Position numbers and translations under genes: made by a program | Shown here: one piece after another, positions 6,943 through 13,541 of the stretch | How the letters are laid out: each line of letters opens with the position of its first letter | Numbering within the stretch: the stretch's first letter is position 1 | Origin: Deltaproteobacteria bacterium UBA2409 | Lineage (GTDB): Bacteria > Bdellovibrionota_C > UBA2361 > DDRT01 | Assembly: GCA_002343185.1 (NCBI GenBank) | Contig: DDRT01000017.1 | Coordinates: 1-36,623, forward strand | Reading direction: 5' to 3' | Length of the DNA stretch: 36,623 nucleotides | The notes under the pieces: generated by a model | What the model was told of the DNA's origin: nothing | Seen by the model: only the letters and a program-made list of their open reading frames with translations | The model's database searches: none

Positions 6943-7221
6943 TTAAGCAGGAGGGCCTGTAGGGTTCTTGCCGAGTAGATAATAAGATATCTGCCTTATG
7001 AAAGGTTCTTTCCCTGCTGGTAAAAAATAGAAATCAGAGGAGAATTCAGGGGTAAAATCGAAGTGGGAACTGATAATTGGTGTATGAGATTCAACAACTG
7101 GAGCCGAATCAGGCTTTGATATTACACAACACTCACAGGAGTCATCACAGCAGGATTTTGGGGTGCACTGACACTGACTAGCATAAAGTAGGGCGACCAG
7201 TAGTGAAGCAATCCAGTGCAT
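6943..7221 (-). CDS. Small exported protein with N-terminal Cys cluster
   Basis: The 92-aa product has a hydrophobic signal sequence (MHWIASLLVALLYAS). A cluster of eight cysteines follows (QCQC…SCCDDSCECC, residues about 17-32), then a Pro/Ser/Phe-rich tail with no cysteine. The cluster right after the signal resembles the metallothionein-like gene 52 bp downstream on the same strand, and the two could be co-expressed. No family is recognised. A lipoprotein is possible (Cys after LYASQ) but the lipobox is poor. Confidence 0.55.
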   Translation of the reverse strand: MHWIASLLVALLYASQCQCTPKSCCDDSCECCVISKPDSAPVVESHTPIISSHFDFTPEFSSDFYFLPAGKEPFIRQISYYLLGKNPTGPPA

Positions 7222-7319
7222 TAACGATTATTATATCTTAGTTCAATATCTTAGCACCAGAAAAGAACACTCGCTCTAAAAGTGAGTAAAATCAAAGCTA
7301 ATAAGCATCTTTAGACTCT

Positions 7320-7919
7320 GTGGAAAGGCTTTCGATAAATGAAAATGTAGAGCCGATAGTTATTGGCGATTTCCCTCAAACTGTCTCAGTTAACTCTGAG
7401 GAATCGCTTGTAGATAAGATATTTATAATCGCCTCTGCTCTAAGATGCAGAACTCTTCCATGTACCCTTAAAAAAATTGATAAAAATAGAGATCTACTTA
7501 CAAGGCCACTAATTGCATATCTAACAGAAAATGGTTACGAAGAAGATGATTCAGGAAATCTTTTTAAACTGATTGATACGAATGATGGGATTCAAAAAGT
7601 AGCCATAATTATGCGACTACCTGTTGGTTCTGTTGCTCCATGGGGAGTTGCGTTTTTCCCTTCAGGCTCAGGTTATGAAGAGGCTGAGAAAGATCTAAGA
7701 GCCGCTGTTGATAGTGCATATGATAAGGTAATAGTTTTAGCAAAAAGTATATTTATACAGGTTGATTTTTTAAAAGAGCAGTTAAAAATTCCTGCCTTAG
7801 CTCTACATGACTCAGTAATTCACTATGAGGATGCTATAGACTTTGTAAGACTAAATAGGCCACTTGCTAAAGAGATCGTAGGCAATTTCGGAATATTACA
7901 TCCGGTGATGTTCAGCTAA
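7320..7919 (+). CDS. Uncharacterised 199-aa protein
   Basis: A soluble protein with no signal peptide or membrane segment is read from GTG 7320. The ribosome binding site is weak and no better in-frame ATG lies near the N-terminus. It has an alpha/beta character. The stretch VGSVAPWGVAFFPSGSGYEEAEKDL could be a loop-helix feature, and helices dominate the C-terminal half. I do not recognise it. Its only close neighbours are convergent or divergent genes, so context gives no function. The repeat hairpin at 7957-8052 lies just downstream. Confidence 0.55.
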   Translation: MERLSINENVEPIVIGDFPQTVSVNSEESLVDKIFIIASALRCRTLPCTLKKIDKNRDLLTRPLIAYLTENGYEEDDSGNLFKLIDTNDGIQKVAIIMRLPVGSVAPWGVAFFPSGSGYEEAEKDLRAAVDSAYDKVIVLAKSIFIQVDFLKEQLKIPALALHDSVIHYEDAIDFVRLNRPLAKEIVGNFGILHPVMFS

Positions 7920-7956
7920 AACGAGGACGTAAGAGTACTTTTTTTTAAAATGAAAC

Positions 7957-8052
7957 GCGAAGTTCGCAGAGTAGGACTCTGTGAAACTCTGCGAACTCTG
8001 TGTTAAATCCACCTTTATCTACTCTGTGAAACTCTGCGAACTCTGTGTTAAA
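7957..8052. repeat. ACTCTG-family hairpin with a duplicated 32-nt unit
   Basis: A perfect 12-bp inverted repeat (AGTTCGCAGAGT 7961-7972, ACTCTGCGAACT 7986-7997) lies within an array of 10-11-nt ACTCTGxGxA units. A 32-nt block at 7976-8007 is repeated exactly at 8021-8052. It occupies the gap between convergent genes (7919 and 8092). Related elements are at 11256-11354, 33087-33149 and 36537-36596. Confidence 0.75.
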
Positions 8053-8091
8053 AAAAGATAATAGTCCATCACTCCATAGTGGACAACGCTC

Positions 8092-8649
8092 TTAAAACTG
8101 TATCTTCACATCCTGAGTTTCAGCTTTTGGAATCTCAAGTAATGTTCTGGCTGTGAATCCTAAAATTGCTGCAAAAAATACCTCAGGGATGCTCTGTATC
8201 CTTGTATTATATAAAGTTACAGCTTCATTGAAAAATTCTCTTCTATCAGCAATAGATTCTTCCAGGACAGAAATTCTATTTTGAAGATCTAAAAAATTCT
8301 GATTAGCTTTTAAGTCTGGATAGTTTTCAGCTACTGCAAAAAGAGATTTCAGTCCCGCAGTCACCATATTTTCAGCACCAGCTTTTTCTTCAGTAGAATT
8401 AGAATTTAAAAACTTTGTTCTTGCGTTTACGATATTTTCTAAAAGAGTCCTTTCATGGGTCATGTACCCTTTGCAAGTATCGATTAGCTTTGGTAGCTCA
8501 TCAAATCTTTGTTTTAGTATTACCTCGATATTGGCAAAAGCTTTATCGATATTATTTCTAAGAGCGATTAGGTTATTGTAGGTGCCTACAGCAGCTAAAA
8601 TAATTCCAAGCGTAATAAACCCGAATATTGCAAGTCCTATCCAAATCAT
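8092..8649 (-). CDS. lemA: LemA family protein
   Basis: The 185-aa protein has one N-terminal membrane helix (about residues 2-24). The LemA core follows: YNNLIALRNNIDKAFANIEV, then the LKQRFDELPKLIDTCKGY segment and a long helical region with NYPDLKANQNFLDLQNRI, the LemA hallmark. The bulk is a helical bundle outside the membrane segment. The role of LemA proteins is poorly defined, often linked to envelope stress or membrane association. The start overlaps the stop of the GIDE-domain gene by 4 bp (ATGA at 8646-8649), a pairing seen in other bacteria. Confidence 0.9.
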   Translation of the reverse strand: MIWIGLAIFGFITLGIILAAVGTYNNLIALRNNIDKAFANIEVILKQRFDELPKLIDTCKGYMTHERTLLENIVNARTKFLNSNSTEEKAGAENMVTAGLKSLFAVAENYPDLKANQNFLDLQNRISVLEESIADRREFFNEAVTLYNTRIQSIPEVFFAAILGFTARTLLEIPKAETQDVKIQF

Positions 8650-9401
8650 ATGTCAACGAGATTAAAACGAGTTAGTAATATAAGTAAACAAATAATTGCT
8701 AATATTGGTCCACCGACTATTTTTAGAAATGACCACCACCCAAGATGAGATAAAAGCTCCTTTTCACTCCGATCAGAGATTATAAAAAAGCTGTCTTTTG
8801 AATATGTGACTACTAAGTTCTCCTGATTGACCTCAGATCCGGTTCCATTTCGTTTAACATCCCCAAGAACATATACAGGGTCATCTTCTAGTATATAGAT
8901 TTCATGAGCTCTAAGGTTATTTCCCAAAACAGGAACACCAAGTCTATAAAGAGCAGCCCTAAAAGCCTCATCACCACTCATGAAGGTATGAAGCTTGAAC
9001 TGCTCATCCTCGTGAGCTACAAGTGTTGCACCAGAGGGGAGAACTAAAATTCTTCCAGTCTGATCCTCAACAAAAAATGGCTCTGCTGACTTTCCAGTTT
9101 GGATCCTCACCCATCGCGATGATTTACCGGATTTTCTGTATTCTTCAATTTCATAGTAGTAGTAAAGGCAGGGAGTTTCAGAGATAGGGGATAGAATAGT
9201 CCCGTGATTTGGTTTTGCTCTTCCAAAAAATTCACAAAGTCCTACCGCTGCAGATCGGATCTTTGAAGTTGGGGTTCGAGATACCGCTCTTCTCTTCTCC
9301 CATTTTTTAAATCCGGAGAAAAATAATCCCACTCCAATACCTAATCCAATTAGTGCACCGATTGTGGGATCTTTATCGCTCAAAAATTCTCCATTGACCA
9401 A
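8646..9401 (-). CDS. GIDE-domain membrane protein, partner of LemA
   Basis: The 251-aa protein has two membrane segments (about residues 14-30 and 226-245) flanking a soluble domain that resembles the GIDE domain of MUL1-type proteins. It contains GLCEFFGRAKPNHGTILSPI, PCLYYYYEIEEY, WVRIQTGKSAEPFFVEDQTG and VLPSGATL. Unlike eukaryotic MUL1 there is no RING finger, so no ubiquitin ligase activity is implied. The start is given as TTG 9401. A second TTG at 9383 has a better spaced GGAG and may be the true start. It overlaps lemA by 4 bp, so the two are translated together and probably form a membrane complex. Confidence 0.75.
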   Translation of the reverse strand: MVNGEFLSDKDPTIGALIGLGIGVGLFFSGFKKWEKRRAVSRTPTSKIRSAAVGLCEFFGRAKPNHGTILSPISETPCLYYYYEIEEYRKSGKSSRWVRIQTGKSAEPFFVEDQTGRILVLPSGATLVAHEDEQFKLHTFMSGDEAFRAALYRLGVPVLGNNLRAHEIYILEDDPVYVLGDVKRNGTGSEVNQENLVVTYSKDSFFIISDRSEKELLSHLGWWSFLKIVGGPILAIICLLILLTRFNLVDI

Positions 9402-9422
9402 AAATTACACGCAAGATTAGTC

Positions 9423-9454
9423 TAGAACTACATTTCCGGTTTTGGGTAGTTCTA
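9423..9454. repeat. Hairpin upstream of the small basic-protein cassette
   Basis: A perfect 9-bp stem, TAGAACTAC (9423-9431) and GTAGTTCTA (9446-9454), has a 14-nt loop. Its right arm overlaps the left inverted repeat of the cassette at 9448-9783. It could be a transcription-control structure or part of the element's end. Confidence 0.6.
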
Positions 9455-9538
9455 ATTGGGGAAAGCTGCTTAGCGTAAAAGGGAGGACTCACGTCCTTTT
9501 GCTATGTGGTTTTCACGGGGGGTTAAGGAGGCCCCAAG

Positions 9539-9703
9539 ATGGATATGGCATGTAAGCATAACCCGCGTCACAACAAGGCTCATCGTGGTCCTGCAAAGGA
9601 CAAGTCTCGTCAGCATCGGGGAGGACGGAAGCTGATCGCTGCTATGGAGGGTACGGGTTTAACCTACCGGGATATTCTCCGCGCCGCAAAGGCTAACGCT
9701 TAA
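9539..9703 (+). CDS. Small basic protein of unknown function (54 aa)
   Basis: The ORF starts at ATG 9539 behind a near-perfect Shine-Dalgarno (TTAAGGAGG, 9522-9530) at 8-nt spacing, the strongest in the window. The product begins MDMACKHNPRHNKAHRG, is rich in Lys, Arg and His, and ends in a short helix (GLTYRDILRAAKANA). The composition suggests binding to nucleic acid or the ribosome. It has one Cys and four His, not enough to define a zinc site. CGG, CGC and CTG codons and higher GC set it apart from neighbours. A strong hairpin follows. I do not recognise the family. A small ribosome-associated protein is one guess, an acquired gene another. Confidence 0.65.
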   Translation: MDMACKHNPRHNKAHRGPAKDKSRQHRGGRKLIAAMEGTGLTYRDILRAAKANA

Positions 9704-9710
9704 AGCTTAT

Positions 9711-9770
9711 CGAGCGCCTGCTTTCCATCAAGGGGTCTCCCTCTAAGGTTTGCAGGCGCTCGTAGCTTTT
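9711..9770 (+). terminator. Long-stem terminator of the small basic-protein gene
   Basis: An 11-bp perfect stem, CGAGCGCCTGC (9711-9721) and GCAGGCGCTCG (9752-9762), is extended outward by AAAGCT/AGCTTT pairs. A 30-nt loop contains a further small hairpin, and a TTTT tract follows. It begins 8 bases after the stop codon at 9703. Confidence 0.75.
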
Positions 9771-9788
9771 CCCAATTAGAGTTATATT

Positions 9789-11243
9789 ATGCGACCCATG
9801 AGAAATTTTTTGATGATTATTTTAGACGGTATTGGAATAAACCCCAAAATTGAAGGGAATGCTGTAGCACTTGCAAATACTCCAAACCTAGACCGGTTGA
9901 TGAGTGAATATCCAAACTCAACCCTCATAACCCATAGTGAAAGAGTAGGTTTGCCAGAAGGTCAGATGGGTAACTCTGAAGTAGGGCACTTAAATATTGG
10001 AGCAGGAAGAGTTATTGAGCAATGGCTAGTAAGGATAAATAGAGAGCTAAGAGAAAAGAATTTTGTAAATAATACTGAATGGAAGGAATTCTTAAGTAAA
10101 GGAAAAAGAATACATCTAATCGGTCTTGTAAGTGATGGTGGAGTTCATTCAAGCGCTGAGCATTTAAAATCATTACTAAATATTATTCCCAAAGATAAAG
10201 AGCTTTTGATTCATGCTATTACAGATGGCCGGGACACATCGCCGACCTCAGGGCTGCCATTAATCAAGAGCTTGAAGCTACCTGACAACGCAAAACTTGT
10301 TTCAATCATCGGTCGATACTATGCAATGGATCGAGATACTAGATGGGAGAGAACAAAAATTGCATATGATGCAATAGTTAATAAAGGTAATTCAAAAGAT
10401 TTAATTAGTGCTTTTCAAGCCTCATATGATGGAGGTGTTACTGATGAGTTTATAAAGCCGATCGTTGCTGCTGATTATGATGGAGTAAAAGATGGAGATT
10501 TGGTTTTATACTGGAACTACCGTGAAGATAGAATGAGACAGATAGTTAAAGTGCTATCAGTTGGAAGTTTCGACTTTACTCCATTTAAAGATCGAACTCT
10601 TTGCTTTACTGATTATGATGTAACTTTTAATTTACCTGTATTGTTTCATCAAAAAGGAATTAAAAACACACTAGGAGAGGTGATCTCTAATGTAGGGCTA
10701 AGCCAACTCCGGGTTGCAGAAACCGAGAAATATCCTCATGTGACTTATTTTTTAAATGGAGGCGAAGAAGTTCCATTTAAAGGGGAAGATAGAGTTTTGA
10801 TTCCAAGCCCTAGAGATGTTCCAACTTATGACAAAAAACCAGAGATGAGCGCCTATGAGGTAACAGATGCCGTAATCGAAGGGCTTAAAAAATATGATCT
10901 AGTTGTAGTTAACTTTGCTAATGGAGATATGGTTGGTCACACTGGAGATCTAAGTGCCGCAATTAAAGCAGTAGAGACAGTTGATCAATGTCTTGGGAGA
11001 ATTTTAGAACAACTTGGTGATAGGGAAGCTCTTATATTTGCTGATCATGGAAACTGCGAGGTAATGATCGAAAATGGAAAACCTCACACCGCCCACACGA
11101 CTAACCCAGTGCCAGTTATTTTAGTTACAAAAGAGAAGTTAACCCTAAGAGATGGTGGAGCTTTATGTGACATTGCACCAACCGTTCTTAAGCGTATGGG
11201 TATTGCTGTTCCAAATGAGATGACAGGGGAGAGTTTGGTGTAG
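9789..11243 (+). CDS. gpmI: 2,3-bisphosphoglycerate-independent phosphoglycerate mutase
   Basis: This is a 484-aa alkaline-phosphatase-superfamily enzyme interconverting 3- and 2-phosphoglycerate in glycolysis, using two Mn ions. Family motifs are in order: ILDGIG (metal Asp13), GLPEGQMGNSEVGH with the phosphorylated Ser63, a SDGGVHSS segment, HAITDGRDTSP, GRYYAMDRDTRWERT, NYREDRMRQ, NFANGDMVGHTG, FADHGNCE and HTAHTTNPVP. The length is slightly below the usual ~510 aa. The usual Trp after ILDG is Ile. A second in-frame ATG at 9798 gives MRNFLMII; neither start has a clear ribosome binding site. Its promoter must lie in or near the small-gene cassette upstream. Confidence 0.96.
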   Translation: MRPMRNFLMIILDGIGINPKIEGNAVALANTPNLDRLMSEYPNSTLITHSERVGLPEGQMGNSEVGHLNIGAGRVIEQWLVRINRELREKNFVNNTEWKEFLSKGKRIHLIGLVSDGGVHSSAEHLKSLLNIIPKDKELLIHAITDGRDTSPTSGLPLIKSLKLPDNAKLVSIIGRYYAMDRDTRWERTKIAYDAIVNKGNSKDLISAFQASYDGGVTDEFIKPIVAADYDGVKDGDLVLYWNYREDRMRQIVKVLSVGSFDFTPFKDRTLCFTDYDVTFNLPVLFHQKGIKNTLGEVISNVGLSQLRVAETEKYPHVTYFLNGGEEVPFKGEDRVLIPSPRDVPTYDKKPEMSAYEVTDAVIEGLKKYDLVVVNFANGDMVGHTGDLSAAIKAVETVDQCLGRILEQLGDREALIFADHGNCEVMIENGKPHTAHTTNPVPVILVTKEKLTLRDGGALCDIAPTVLKRMGIAVPNEMTGESLV

Positions 11244-11255
11244 CGCGTACTCCCA

Positions 11256-11354
11256 ACTCTGTGCAACTCTGCGTCCTCTGCGTTTCTTGAACACAGCGTT
11301 ACGCAGAGTGGATAATAGTGGATTCAACACAGAGGTCACAGGGTTACACAGAGT
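11256..11354. repeat. ACTCTG-family inverted-repeat element, overlapping the pabA stop
   Basis: The outer arms ACTCTGTGCAACTCTG (11256-11271) and CAGGGTTACACAGAGT (11339-11354) pair over 13 of 16 positions. Inner arms include ACTCTGCGT with ACGCAGAGT. It lies between the convergent gpmI and pabA genes. The right arm supplies the pabA stop codon (TTA on the + strand, 11344-11346) and its last few codons. Confidence 0.7.
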
Positions 11355-11883
11355 GAATCCAATTTCTAAAAATCTGCTCACCTACCGGAGTTAGAACCGA
11401 TTCAGGATGAAACTGAATTCCTAAAGTTGATTGATCTTCATTTCTAATTCCCATTATTAACCCATCGTTACTTTTAGCAGTGATCGCCAAAGGCGACTCC
11501 GATACATACCAGGAGTGATATCTACCTGCCTTAAATGATTTTATGCCCTTAAATAGGCAACACTCTGAGTCTAGCACCTCAACATCAACACTCTCTCCAT
11601 GAATTGGAGTTTGAAGCTGATTTAATTTTCCTCCAAAATAGGATCCAATAAGCTGATGACCAAGGCAGATACCAAGTATCCTGTTACCCTTATCAAAAAT
11701 TCTCTCAAGTTTAGGGTAATCTGAAGGTAGTCCAGGCCCTGGGCTTACGATAACGTTTGAATTCTCAATCTGATCAAACTCTGAATATCCTACAACTTTG
11801 ACGGAGGTGCACCCTGCATAGACTAGGACCTGCTTTATGTTATGGGTAAAAGAGTCAAAATTATCAATTATAATTACCTGCAA
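11344..11883 (-). CDS. pabA: Aminodeoxychorismate/anthranilate synthase glutaminase subunit
   Basis: This is a 179-aa class I glutamine amidotransferase. IDNFDSFTHNI is at residues 6-16, a VSPGPGLP oxyanion-hole segment near 46-53, GICLGHQ with nucleophile Cys73, and FHPES near the C-terminus with the catalytic His and Glu. It releases ammonia from glutamine for the chorismate-using partner. Because the divergent neighbour is PabB-like and a PabC-like gene follows, the folate (p-aminobenzoate) role is favoured, but a shared role in tryptophan synthesis cannot be excluded. Only 22 bp separate its start from pabB, so the promoters must overlap or lie inside the coding regions. The last codons and stop lie in a repeat element. 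Confidence 0.88.
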   Translation of the reverse strand: MQVIIIDNFDSFTHNIKQVLVYAGCTSVKVVGYSEFDQIENSNVIVSPGPGLPSDYPKLERIFDKGNRILGICLGHQLIGSYFGGKLNQLQTPIHGESVDVEVLDSECCLFKGIKSFKAGRYHSWYVSESPLAITAKSNDGLIMGIRNEDQSTLGIQFHPESVLTPVGEQIFRNWIHSV

Positions 11884-11905
11884 AGTGTTATTAGTTTAGG
11901 ATAAA

Positions 11906-12847
11906 ATGAACTACACTGCGAGTGTGAGGGAGACTTTAAATAAGCTTTGGGCTAGTAAAATACCATGCGTATTTTGTTTAGATTTCGAGTTAGAAAAGCC
12001 CTTTGTTTCTACCGATTTTAAGGGATTTTTGTTTGATTTTAAGGGAAGCTCAAAGCCTCTTAGTGTAAGAATGTTAGAGAAAACACCTCCAACATTCGAA
12101 GAATATAAACAAGGCTATGACTTAGTTTTTAAAGAGATAGGTTATGGAAATAGTTTTCTGGTCAATTTTACCGCTCGAACTAAGATAAAGTTATCAACAT
12201 CCCTTGAAGATCTATACTACTCAGCGAAAGCCCCTTATAAATTCTACAAGGAGAATGAATTTCTCTTTTTTTCACCAGAAACATTTATAAAAATTGAAAA
12301 AGGAAGAATTTCTAGCTTCCCTATGAAGGGAACTATAGATGCCAGCATAGAGAACGCTGAGGAAAAGATCCTTTCTGATAGAAAAGAGAGTGCAGAGCAT
12401 GCAACTATAGTAGATCTGATCAGAAATGATCTTGCTATTGTTGCAGACAATGTGCGGGTTGATAGTTATAGATATCTGAGTCGAATTAAAACCGAAAGAA
12501 ATGAATTAATTCAGGTGAGCTCTGAAGTTTCTGGTGATCTAAAAAAAGAGCTCGGATTAGGGGATATTTTATATAGTCTTCTTCCAGCAGGCTCTATTAG
12601 CGGAGCTCCTAAAAAAAAGACAATTGAGATTATTAAAGAAGCAGAAAGTGATAAGAGAGGTTATTTTACTGGAGTGTGTGGATATTTTGATGGGGAAAGT
12701 GTTGATTCCTGCGTAATGATTCGGTTTATTGAACAGCTAAGTGACGGGACTCTGCTATATAGAAGTGGAGGAGGGATTACAATTAATAGTGATCCAAAAT
12801 TAGAGTATCAGGAGATGATCGATAAAGTTTATGTCCCAACTGTTTGA
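11906..12847 (+). CDS. pabB: Aminodeoxychorismate synthase component I
   Basis: This 313-aa chorismate-binding enzyme converts chorismate plus ammonia to 4-amino-4-deoxychorismate. Visible motifs are SPETFIKIEKGRISSFPMKGT, HATIVDLIRNDLA, SLLPAGSISGAPKKKTIEII, RGYFTGVCGYF and RSGGGIT. The PMKGT motif keeps the Lys characteristic of PabB where anthranilate synthases have PIAGT, which supports the assignment. It is shorter than E. coli PabB (about 450 aa) because much of the N-terminal half is missing, as in compact PabB forms. It overlaps the downstream pabC-like gene by 17 bp. Confidence 0.9.
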   Translation: MNYTASVRETLNKLWASKIPCVFCLDFELEKPFVSTDFKGFLFDFKGSSKPLSVRMLEKTPPTFEEYKQGYDLVFKEIGYGNSFLVNFTARTKIKLSTSLEDLYYSAKAPYKFYKENEFLFFSPETFIKIEKGRISSFPMKGTIDASIENAEEKILSDRKESAEHATIVDLIRNDLAIVADNVRVDSYRYLSRIKTERNELIQVSSEVSGDLKKELGLGDILYSLLPAGSISGAPKKKTIEIIKEAESDKRGYFTGVCGYFDGESVDSCVMIRFIEQLSDGTLLYRSGGGITINSDPKLEYQEMIDKVYVPTV

Positions 12848-13403
12848 GTCCATAAGATGCTATAATGGCAAACTGGAAAATTTAAAGCTACACCTTTTAA
12901 GGATGAACCGTTCGAGTTTGGCTATCTTTGGAAGAGAAGGAGAATTCTCACTTGAAATCTCTCCCCCAAGTATTGGTCTATTTAAATGTAGAGTTGTTTA
13001 TGACATGGAGGTAAGAGAGATCGAATTTTTACCATATGTAGCTAATAGAATTGAGACTCTAAAAGTAGTCTATGATGACACTTTGGAATATGAATTTAAG
13101 TTTACTAATAGAGCCAAGTTAGATCTACTTTACCAGAGTAAAGGATCAGCAGATGATATTTTAATAGTTAAAGATGGAAGAGTAACTGACACCTCATACG
13201 GGAATATAGTTTTTTTTGATGGAGAGGCTTGGATTACTCCTAATAAACCTCTACTAAAAGGAGTATACAGAGAGAAGCTTTTAGAGGAAGGTCTGGTATA
13301 CGAGCAGGATGTGAAAGTTAGCGATCTTGGAAATTATCAGAAATTCTCAGTTATTAATTCAATGAGAAGGTTTGATTATCAGTCTGGTGTGAAACTTGTC
13401 TAG
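12831..13403 (+). CDS. pabC: Aminotransferase class IV, probable 4-amino-4-deoxychorismate lyase
   Basis: The 190-aa PLP-dependent fold-type IV protein begins LFESIRCYNGKLENLKLHLLRM, typical of the family. KLDLLYQSKGSADDILIVKDGRVTDTSYGNIVFFDGEAWITP contains the catalytic-Lys region and the strand around the cofactor (TDTSYGNI resembles the TEGSxxNI motif). PLLKGVYREKLLEEG is the usual GxxR segment. The family includes branched-chain aminotransferases, but the short length and overlap with pabB point to the lyase releasing p-aminobenzoate and pyruvate. Together with pabA and pabB this gives a complete pathway. Confidence 0.82.
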   Translation: MSQLFESIRCYNGKLENLKLHLLRMNRSSLAIFGREGEFSLEISPPSIGLFKCRVVYDMEVREIEFLPYVANRIETLKVVYDDTLEYEFKFTNRAKLDLLYQSKGSADDILIVKDGRVTDTSYGNIVFFDGEAWITPNKPLLKGVYREKLLEEGLVYEQDVKVSDLGNYQKFSVINSMRRFDYQSGVKLV

Positions 13404-13419
13404 GGCTAGGTTGAGAGAT

Positions 13420-13451
13420 CCAGACCAGGCAAAAAAATATGTCTGGTCTGG
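13420..13451. repeat. CCAGACCAG/CTGGTCTGG palindrome between convergent genes
   Basis: A perfect 9-bp inverted repeat (13420-13428, 13443-13451) has an A-rich 14-nt loop. It is related to the GGTCAGG/CCTGACC family at 605, 21232 and 28098. It starts 16 bp after the pabC stop. A GACCT...AGGTC pair follows at about 13461-13476. Confidence 0.65.
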
Positions 13452-13492
13452 CTTTAGCCCGACCTTAATGTAGGTCGTGTTGCCCTGTTTAT

Positions 13493-13520
13493 TGCTTCGT
13501 CCGCTAGCGCGGACAACAGA
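13493..13520. repeat. 28-nt palindromic mini-element, copy 4
   Basis: TGCTTC, arm GTCCGC, loop TAGC, arm GCGGAC, then AACAGA. It has the same layout as the three copies in the 23S-5S spacer, more than 12 kb away, and again differs in the stem with pairing kept. Confidence 0.75.
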
Positions 13521-13541
13521 TCGCGACCAGGCAAATTCAAG

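Larger units (their letters stand above)
9448..9783. mobile_element. Possible small cassette bounded by imperfect inverted repeats
   Basis: The ends 9448-9469 and 9762-9783 are inverted copies with 17 of 22 matching positions, including an exact TCTAATTGGG/CCCAATTAGA core. Between them lie a hairpin (GGAC/GTCC near 9485-9496), a strong ribosome binding site, a 54-aa ORF and a large 3' hairpin. The interior is visibly richer in G and C than the flanking genes. I see no target duplication and no transposase. Pairing of transcript ends in a structured mRNA is an equally good explanation. Confidence 0.45.

Noticed and set aside
7957..8052. CRISPR array
   Set aside because: Only two 32-nt repeats with a 13-nt spacer that itself resembles the repeat unit, and no cas genes. 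It is a tandem duplication within a hairpin repeat.
9448..9783. tmRNA, RNase P RNA or SRP RNA with paired ends
   Set aside because: None of the conserved cores of these RNAs is present, and the interior has a clear Shine-Dalgarno and ORF.
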